Below are positions 58,550 through 64,000 of a stretch of DNA of 64,000 nucleotides, piece after piece. Made by a program: the position numbers and the translations under genes. A model generated the notes under the pieces. The model searched no databases. It saw only the letters and a list, made by a program, of their open reading frames with translations, and was not told the DNA's origin. Location of the stretch: NCBI RefSeq assembly GCF_008080435.1, contig NZ_VRKN01000008.1, forward strand, positions 142,404 through 206,403, in the 5' to 3' direction. Origin of the DNA: Enterobacter asburiae. GTDB lineage: Bacteria > Pseudomonadota > Gammaproteobacteria > Enterobacterales > Enterobacteriaceae. Position 1 is the stretch's first letter, and each line of letters starts with the position of its first letter.

Positions 58550-60274
58550 ATGTTTAGCCTCGATAGCGTTCTCGACGATCTTTGGCCTCAGGCGAGGCCT
58601 GCACCCTGGCAAAAAAGTCTGTTAAAAAGACTGTTTTACGAAGACGAATTTCAGCAATTTGCCGCAGCACACCGCCACCTGAAAGGACTGGATATGGTGG
58701 AGCAAGTTCTGGAACACCTTGATATTCTGTGCACCGTTTCCGCCCGCGATCTCGAACAAATCCCCGAACATGGCCCGCTGGTCATTATTGCCAACCACCC
58801 GACGGGTACGCTGGACGGACTGGCGCTGATGTACGCCGTCTCCCGCGTGCGACGCGATGTTAAAGTCGTGACCAACCGGATGCTGACTCACCTTGAGCCC
58901 CTCAGCTCGCTGTTTATTCCGGTGGACAATATGGGCGGCAGGACGGCGAAAACGTCCCTGGTTCAGATGGAACAGCATCTGCAAAACGCAGGCGTGCTGA
59001 TCTTCTTCCCGGCCGGAGAAGTTTCCCGCCCCACGCGCAAAGGCATTCGCGACAAAAAGTGGCACTCTGGCTTTATCAAACTCGCCAGCAAGCTGCGCGC
59101 CCCGCTGCTGCCGGTGCATATTCAGGCGCATAACAGCCTGCTCTTTTATGCCAGCACGCTGGTATCCCCGACGCTGTCGATACTGTTGCTAATGCAGCAG
59201 ATGTTCCGCCGCCGCCATAGCCAGTTGCCGATTAAAATCGGCCAGCAAATTGCATGGCATCACTGGCATAGCGCCACCCTTTCGTCGCGTGAGATGGCCG
59301 AGCAGTGTCGTCAGCACGTGATGCGTCTTGGCAAGGGAGTGCCTGGCGTCTTTAAAACTCAGTGCGCCATTGCCCGTCCGGAAGACCGGGCCACCCTGAA
59401 ACGCGCGCTGGCACAGGCAGAATGTTTGGGCAATACCAGCGACGGCAAAACCATCTATCTTTGGCAGCGTAACGGCCAGGAAGATGCCCCGCTGCTGCGC
59501 GAACTGGGCCGCCTGCGCGAGATTGCGTTTCGCGCGGTGGAGGAAGGGAGCGGCAAACGCCGGGACACCGACTGCTACGATGATGATTATCTGCACCTGA
59601 TCCTGTGGGATGATGCGGATCTGGAGATCGTCGGCGCGTATCGCTTTATGCCGACCGCAAAACAGGTTGAACGTCGCGGTCTGGAAGGGCTGTACAGCTA
59701 TAGCCTGTTCCACTACGACGACAAAATGCAGGACGTGCTGGAACACGGCATTGAACTGGGGCGCAGCTTTATTCAACCGCGCTACTGGGGACGCCGCGGC
59801 CTGGATTATTTATGGTCCGGCATTGGGGCTTACCTGGCGCGTTATCCGCACTACCGCTACCTGTTTGGTCCGGTCTCCATTTCCGGCGGCTTACCGCCTG
59901 CCGCGCGGGATCTGCTGGTGGCATTTTACCGCCTGTGGTTCCCGGCGACGCATCCGCTAGCCGCGTCACGCCAGCCGTATCCCGCATCGCTGCCGGACGT
60001 GCTCGCGCAGTTTGGCGGCGTGGATTACGTGGATGATCTGACGAAGCTGAAATCCCTGCTCGGCAATCTGGGCTGCGGTATTCCGCCGCTCTACAAACAA
60101 TATTCCGAGCTGTGTGAACCCGGCGGCGTGCAGTTTATTGATTTTGGCAGCGACCCGGCATTTAACGACTGCGTCGACGGACTGGTGCTGGTGGATTTGT
60201 GTTATCTGAAGGCGAACCGCTATCAGCGGTATATTGAGGCGCATTTAATACCCTCACCCCAGCCCTCTCCCTAA
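58550..60274 (+). CDS. olsF: Bifunctional acyltransferase, OlsF-type ornithine lipid synthase
   Basis: 574 residues with two fused acyltransferases. The N-terminal PlsC/OlsA-like domain has NHPTGTLDG (82-90) and FPAGEVSRP (151-159), the acyltransferase blocks I and III. The C-terminal GNAT/OlsB-like domain spans about 290-560 (REIAFRAVEEGSGKRRDTDCYD, LEIVGAYRF, GVSI-type GPVSISGGLPP). This layout is that of OlsF, described in Serratia, which makes phosphorus-free ornithine lipids: the C-terminal domain N-acylates ornithine and the N-terminal one O-acylates lyso-ornithine lipid. The last 9-11 codons and the stop lie in a GC-rich repeat. Not present between hemB and tauD in E. coli K-12. Confidence 0.85.
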   Translation: MFSLDSVLDDLWPQARPAPWQKSLLKRLFYEDEFQQFAAAHRHLKGLDMVEQVLEHLDILCTVSARDLEQIPEHGPLVIIANHPTGTLDGLALMYAVSRVRRDVKVVTNRMLTHLEPLSSLFIPVDNMGGRTAKTSLVQMEQHLQNAGVLIFFPAGEVSRPTRKGIRDKKWHSGFIKLASKLRAPLLPVHIQAHNSLLFYASTLVSPTLSILLLMQQMFRRRHSQLPIKIGQQIAWHHWHSATLSSREMAEQCRQHVMRLGKGVPGVFKTQCAIARPEDRATLKRALAQAECLGNTSDGKTIYLWQRNGQEDAPLLRELGRLREIAFRAVEEGSGKRRDTDCYDDDYLHLILWDDADLEIVGAYRFMPTAKQVERRGLEGLYSYSLFHYDDKMQDVLEHGIELGRSFIQPRYWGRRGLDYLWSGIGAYLARYPHYRYLFGPVSISGGLPPAARDLLVAFYRLWFPATHPLAASRQPYPASLPDVLAQFGGVDYVDDLTKLKSLLGNLGCGIPPLYKQYSELCEPGGVQFIDFGSDPAFNDCVDGLVLVDLCYLKANRYQRYIEAHLIPSPQPSP

Positions 60275-60343
60275 AAGGGAGAGGGTGAAAACCGCACCGG
60301 GCAGTCCCCTCGCCCCTTTGGGGAGAGGGTTAGGGTGAGGGGA
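60250..60343. repeat. Two GC-rich palindromic repeats between olsF and tauD
   Basis: CCCTCACCCCAGCCCTCTCC-CTAAAAGGGAGAGGGTG (60251-60287) and TCCCCTCGCCCCTTTGGGG with AGAGGGTTAGGGTGAGGGG (about 60304-60342). Each contains a CCCTCTCCC/GGGAGAGGG-like stem. The first supplies the stop codon and last codons of olsF; the second abuts the tauD stop. They may terminate both convergent transcripts. Confidence 0.75.
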
Positions 60344-61195
60344 TCAAGGCGCACGATAAAACGGTTTATCCCCCAAAATCGTCGCCCGCTGCATAATCCG
60401 GCGCTGCGGAAGATAGTCCGCATTGGCATAGTGTTGCGTTACGCGGTTATCCCAAATCGCCAGGTCGTTCTCCTTCCAGCGCCAGCGCACCTGAAACTCC
60501 GGTTTGGTAATATGTGCGAACAGGAATCCCAGCAGCGCTTCACTCTCTTTCTCGGACACATCCACAATGCGCGTCGTGAACCCTTCGTTCACGAACAGCG
60601 CCTGCTTTCCCGTGACCGGATGGGTCCGCACCACCGGGTGCAGCAGCGGAGGATGTTTCGCGACCGCTTCCAGCCAGCGCTGATGCTCCTCTTCACTCTT
60701 GCGGTATTTGTACTCCTGGAACGATTTTGTGAAGTCGTGCTCCGCCCGCAGCCCGCTCAACAGCGTCCGGAACGGCGCGGAGAGCGCCTCATACGCCGCA
60801 ATCCCGCTGGTCCACAGCGTATCGCCGCCGGTCTCCGGCAGTTGCTTCGCCGCAAGGATCGCCCCGGCGGGCGGCGTCTCGATAAAGGTCACATCGGTAT
60901 GCCAGTTATCGTTATCCGGCGGGTTATCGTTGTGGGTATCCAGAACGATAATCTCCTCCACGCCTTCCGCATGCGGGTAGACAGGGTGGATATGCAAATC
61001 GCCAAAACGCAAAGCCAGCGCGCGCTGCTGCTGCGGGGTGATCGCCTGCTCGCGCAGGAACACAACCTGATGGCGCAGCACCGCGTGGTACAGCTGCTCG
61101 AACTGGTTATCGCTCAGCGGACGGGTCACATCCAGGCCCGACACCTGCGCGCCAATGTACGGCCCCAGCGGGGTAATGGTCAGACGTTCACTCAT
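60344..61195 (-). CDS. tauD: Taurine dioxygenase
   Basis: Fe(II)/2-oxoglutarate oxygenase that releases sulfite from taurine under sulfate limitation. 283 residues, as in E. coli. The facial triad is intact (H99 and D101 in WHTDV; H255 in TQHYA), and R266/R270 for 2-oxoglutarate are present (RRIMQR). Its start overlaps the tauC stop by four bases. Last gene of tauABCD. Confidence 0.98.
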   Translation of the reverse strand: MSERLTITPLGPYIGAQVSGLDVTRPLSDNQFEQLYHAVLRHQVVFLREQAITPQQQRALALRFGDLHIHPVYPHAEGVEEIIVLDTHNDNPPDNDNWHTDVTFIETPPAGAILAAKQLPETGGDTLWTSGIAAYEALSAPFRTLLSGLRAEHDFTKSFQEYKYRKSEEEHQRWLEAVAKHPPLLHPVVRTHPVTGKQALFVNEGFTTRIVDVSEKESEALLGFLFAHITKPEFQVRWRWKENDLAIWDNRVTQHYANADYLPQRRIMQRATILGDKPFYRAP

Positions 61196-62019
61196 TGTAT
61201 TTCTCCATGCCAGGGCGTCAGGCGGCGCTGTAACGCGCGCAGCCCCAGTTCTAATCCAAAGGCGATCGCGGCGATCACCGCGATCCCTGCCAGCACCACG
61301 TCAGTCGCCAGGAACTCTCCCGCCGACTGCACCATAAAGCCAAGGCCGCGCGTGGCCGCAATCAGCTCTGCCGCCACCAGCGTGGACCAGCCTACGCCGA
61401 GGCCAATGCGCAGCCCGGTTAAAATCTCCGGCAGCGCGCCCGGTAAAATTACGAACAGCAGCACCTGCGTGCGGCTGGCACCCAGCGACTGCGCCGCACG
61501 GATCCGCACCTGCTGAGCGCTCTTCACGCCTGCCAACGCCGACATAGCAACCGGGGCGAAAATCGCCAGGTAAATCAGCAGGATTTTTGACGTTTCACCG
61601 ATGCCGAACCAGATCACCATCAGCGGCAGGTAGGCCAGCGGCGGCACCGGGCGGTAAAGCTCAATCAGCGGGTCGAGTATGCCGCGCACCGTCGGGCTCA
61701 GCCCCATCGCAATCCCCACGGGAATGCCGATGATGACGGCCGCCAGAAGCGCCACCAGAATACGCGCCAGACTTGCCCCAAGATGCTGCCAGAGCGTGGC
61801 ATCCATAAAGCCCTGCGGCCCGGCGATGGTAATGAGTTTGGCCAGCACCTGTCCCGGCGGCGGCAGAAACAGCGGGCTGACCCACTGCTGGGCAGCAACC
61901 GCCCACCACACCGCCAGCAATACCAGCAGCGTGCCGACGCTGAGGGTTATCTGGCGCGAGAACGGCCAGCGCAGTGCGAGGCGCGTACGGCGCGTTTTTT
62001 CACTGAAGACGATGCTCAT
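61192..62019 (-). CDS. tauC: Taurine ABC transporter permease
   Basis: 275 residues, six predicted membrane segments (first [19 protein letters not shown]). The EAA loop that docks TauB is [21 protein letters not shown]. Overlaps tauB and tauD by four bases each, so the operon is tightly coupled. Confidence 0.98.
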   Translation of the reverse strand: MSIVFSEKTRRTRLALRWPFSRQITLSVGTLLVLLAVWWAVAAQQWVSPLFLPPPGQVLAKLITIAGPQGFMDATLWQHLGASLARILVALLAAVIIGIPVGIAMGLSPTVRGILDPLIELYRPVPPLAYLPLMVIWFGIGETSKILLIYLAIFAPVAMSALAGVKSAQQVRIRAAQSLGASRTQVLLFVILPGALPEILTGLRIGLGVGWSTLVAAELIAATRGLGFMVQSAGEFLATDVVLAGIAVIAAIAFGLELGLRALQRRLTPWHGEIQ

Positions 62020-62783
62020 GAGAAAGCCTCCCGTTGTTCAAACACGCGGCTTAAAACGTATTCACGCTGTTCGATAAACAGCGGATCGGATTTGATGCTG
62101 CGCACGGGTTCTCCCGCGACGTAGCGGCGGGCGAAATCCAGCGGTAAACGCTCCAGCACGCGGCCCGGCCCCGGCGAGAGCAGCACCAGCTCCGTCGCCA
62201 TAAATACCGCCTCTTCGATATCATGGGTAATCAACAGCACCTGCTTGCCCGTCTCATGCCACAGGCGTAGCAGCAGAGTTTGCATCTGCTCGCGGGTGAA
62301 GGCATCCAGCGCCCCGAAAGGCTCATCCAGCAGCAACAGCTGCGGGTTTGCCGCCAGCGCGCGGGCAATCCCTACGCGCTGCCGCTGACCGCCGGAAAGC
62401 TGCCAGATAAAGCGTTTTTCCGCCCCTTCCAGCCCCACTTTTTTCAGCATCGTCCGCGCCATTTCCAGCCGCTGTTCGCGATTGATGCCCGCGAGCTGTA
62501 GCCCAAACGCCACGTTTTCCTGCACGTTGCGCCAGGGGAGCAATCCTTCGTTCTGGAAGACCACGCCGCGCTCGGCGCCCGGGCCTTCCACTTTTTTGCC
62601 TTCCAGTTGAATGGTGCCATGCTGATAAGGGACAAACCCGGCGATCAGATTCAGCAGCGTGGTTTTTCCGCACCCGGACGGGCCCAGCACCACCAGCAGT
62701 TCACCGCTGTCCAGCGTCAGGTTGATGTCCTCCAGCGCGGGTTTACCACCGTAATCGGCATACAGGTTCGTAATATTCAGCAT
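62016..62783 (-). CDS. tauB: Taurine ABC transporter ATP-binding protein
   Basis: 255 residues. Walker [15 protein letters not shown], signature [15 protein letters not shown], Walker [13 protein letters not shown] and switch His in [10 protein letters not shown]. Drives TauC-mediated import of taurine delivered by TauA. Confidence 0.98.
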   Translation of the reverse strand: MLNITNLYADYGGKPALEDINLTLDSGELLVVLGPSGCGKTTLLNLIAGFVPYQHGTIQLEGKKVEGPGAERGVVFQNEGLLPWRNVQENVAFGLQLAGINREQRLEMARTMLKKVGLEGAEKRFIWQLSGGQRQRVGIARALAANPQLLLLDEPFGALDAFTREQMQTLLLRLWHETGKQVLLITHDIEEAVFMATELVLLSPGPGRVLERLPLDFARRYVAGEPVRSIKSDPLFIEQREYVLSRVFEQREAFS

Positions 62784-62793
62784 GGCGGACTCC

Positions 62794-63756
62794 TTATTTC
62801 ACAAAACGATCGGTCACGTACTGGCTGTAATCCGCCGCCACCGCAGGCACTTTGCCCTGCTCTTTCAGGAAGGTGGCGGTATCAACAATCGCTTTATTCA
62901 CCGGCCCGGTCAGCTGCTGCACCTGCTGCGTGGGCGTCAGATAGGTATTGCCTTTCACCAGCCCCGGTACGTCCGCTTCCGGCACGCCGCTCAGTCGGGA
63001 GAGTTTTTCCAGGTTGGCGGGCTGCTTCAGCCATTCATCCGGGTTACTGATGTACGGCTGCTGGGCGTCAATCGCGCTTTTGGCGAAGGCTTTTACCACC
63101 TCAGGATGTTTCTCGGCGAAGTCTTTGCGTACTACCCACACGTCGAGGGTTGGCGCCCCCCACTGGCCCACTTTTTCAGAGTCGGTCAGCACGGTGCCGT
63201 CTTTTTCCAGTTCGTTCACGGCCGGTGCCCACACATAGGCCCCGTCAATATCCCCGCGCTGCCAGGCGGCGATAATCGCCGGCGGCTGCAGGTTGATGAT
63301 TTGTACCTGACCCGGCTTGATGCCCCAGTGTTTCAGCGCCGCCAGCAGGCTGTAGTGGGTGGTGGAGATAAACGGCACGGCGATGCGTTTGCCGATCAGG
63401 TCCTCCGGTTTGGTGATGTTTTTCTTCACCACCAGCGCTTCTGAGTTACCGAGCTGCGAGGCGAGCAGGAAAACCTCGATCGGCACCTGCTGGCTGGCCG
63501 CAACCGCCAGCGGGCTGGATCCGATATTGCCGATCTGCACGTCGCCCGAGGCTAACGCCCGTACGACGGACGCCCCGCTGTCGAACTTGCGCCAGTCGAC
63601 TTTCGCGCCGCTCTCTTTGGCAAAGGTGTTGTCCGCCTGCGCGACTTTCGCCGGTTCCGCAGAGGTTTGATACGCGACGGTGACGTCCACCGCCTGCGCC
63701 TGAAATGCCCACAGCGCCAGTGCGCCGAGAAGTGTGACTCGCGATGAAATTGCCAT
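62794..63756 (-). CDS. tauA: Taurine ABC transporter substrate-binding protein
   Basis: Periplasmic binding protein. Start at [15 protein letters not shown] gives 320 residues, the E. coli length; the frame is open 27 codons further but that part is promoter sequence. Signal peptide about 1-22 (ending QAQA), then [18 protein letters not shown] and the sulfonate-binding-family stretches [14 protein letters not shown] and [15 protein letters not shown]. First gene of tauABCD, expected to be controlled by Cbl/CysB. Confidence 0.98.
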   Translation of the reverse strand: MAISSRVTLLGALALWAFQAQAVDVTVAYQTSAEPAKVAQADNTFAKESGAKVDWRKFDSGASVVRALASGDVQIGNIGSSPLAVAASQQVPIEVFLLASQLGNSEALVVKKNITKPEDLIGKRIAVPFISTTHYSLLAALKHWGIKPGQVQIINLQPPAIIAAWQRGDIDGAYVWAPAVNELEKDGTVLTDSEKVGQWGAPTLDVWVVRKDFAEKHPEVVKAFAKSAIDAQQPYISNPDEWLKQPANLEKLSRLSGVPEADVPGLVKGNTYLTPTQQVQQLTGPVNKAIVDTATFLKEQGKVPAVAADYSQYVTDRFVK

Positions 63757-63805
63757 AGTGCCTGCTCCCCTTGTTGTTATGAGGGCAGTATTTCCGGCGC
63801 GGGAA

Positions 63806-63845
63806 TTATGATAAAGGAATAAAAATGAATCGCTCATAACGATTC
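63806..63845 (-). promoter_or_regulatory. Candidate tauA promoter/operator
   Basis: GAATCG-CTCATAA-CGATTC (63827-63845) is a perfect 6-bp inverted repeat, and on the minus strand TTATCATAAT just downstream offers a -10-like hexamer. E. coli tauA is activated by Cbl; whether this is the Cbl site cannot be told by eye. Confidence 0.35.
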
Positions 63846-63896
63846 GTTTTTAGATAAAAAGCGGGAAAGGATAGTTGGTTTTGTGCGGTGTTGTTT

Positions 63897-63990
63897 TTTC
63901 CCTCTCCCACGGGGCTGAGGGTTCCCCACAAAATAATGCCTGCACGGACAACCCCCTCTCCCTTGAGGGAGAGGGCTGGGGTGAGGGGGA
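63897..63990. repeat. GC-rich palindromic repeats upstream of tauABCD
   Basis: CCCTCTCCCACGGGGCTGAG with GGTTCCCC (about 63899-63927), and CCCCTCTCCCTTGAGGGAGA with GGGCTGGGGTGAGGGG (about 63952-63988). Same family as the elements at 26756 and 60250. Nothing else is recognisable in the last 155 bases. Confidence 0.7.
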
Positions 63991-64000
63991 ACATACGGCT

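Noticed and set aside
60335..61516. 393-codon plus-strand frame
   Set aside because: Antisense to tauD and the end of tauC, and it begins in a repeat element.

Overview
The window is an ordinary stretch of enterobacterial chromosome. Nearly every gene is recognisable, and the order follows the Escherichia coli segment that runs from panE back to tauA (E. coli order panE-yajL-thiI-xseB-ispA-dxs-yajO ... tsx ... secDF-yajC-tgt-queA-acpH ... malZ-proY-brnQ-phoRB-sbcDC ... proC-dgcC-psiF-phoA-iraP ... ddlA ... sbmA-ampH ... hemB-tauDCBA). Protein divergence, the REP sequence type and the extra genes (a TsaA-type peroxiredoxin, a DUF2339/DUF3999 pair, an OlsF-type ornithine-lipid synthase, an MdtG-like exporter and an intact EhaC/YaiT-like autotransporter) point to Enterobacter or a close relative. 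The species cannot be fixed from this window. I see no prophage, insertion sequence, tRNA, rRNA or CRISPR array.

Layout. 1-10.7 kb: cofactor and isoprenoid block (pantothenate, tRNA thiolation, dxs/ispA, thiamine, riboflavin, nusB, nrdR). 10.8-13.7 kb: lipoprotein yajI, nucleoside channel tsx and a VOC/WYL-regulator pair. 13.8-20 kb: Sec accessory genes secFD-yajC, queuosine genes tgt-queA and acpH. 20-24.8 kb: OxyR-type peroxiredoxin locus and the DUF2339-DUF3999 membrane pair. 24.8-32 kb: malZ, two amino-acid permeases and phoBR. 32-43.4 kb: sbcDC, mak, rdgC, the aroL-yaiA-aroM operon, proC and the diguanylate cyclase dgcC. 43.4-54.2 kb: phoA/psiF, iraP, an MFS exporter, ddlA, small membrane proteins, sbmA-yaiW, a cysteine hydrolase, ampH and iprA. 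54.2-64 kb: autotransporter, hemB, olsF and the taurine operon.

Functional groupings: phosphate starvation (phoBR with a Pho box, phoA with a Pho box, psiF, iraP linking phosphate stress to RpoS stability); envelope and peptide traffic (secDF-yajC, sbmA-yaiW, ampH, autotransporter, tsx); aromatic biosynthesis under TyrR (aroL-yaiA-aroM); sulfur scavenging (tauABCD); DNA repair (sbcCD, rdgC, xseB).

The least expected signals lie between genes. Several ribosome-binding sites fall inside perfect inverted repeats: yajO, the DUF2339 gene and the VOC gene, with a weaker case at olsF. The DUF2339 leader has a 13-bp stem that encloses both the Shine-Dalgarno sequence and the start codon. The VOC/WYL leader carries four copies of one octamer, two in each orientation, and could be either a repressor operator or an RNA switch. 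Other points are loss of pgpA, araJ and yajD from their E. coli positions, an unlisted 29-residue membrane peptide ORF next to a perfect CRP site, an OxyR-type site at tsaA, and a sigma-E-type promoter with a 5' hairpin at sbmA. All regulatory calls are inferences from sequence by eye.
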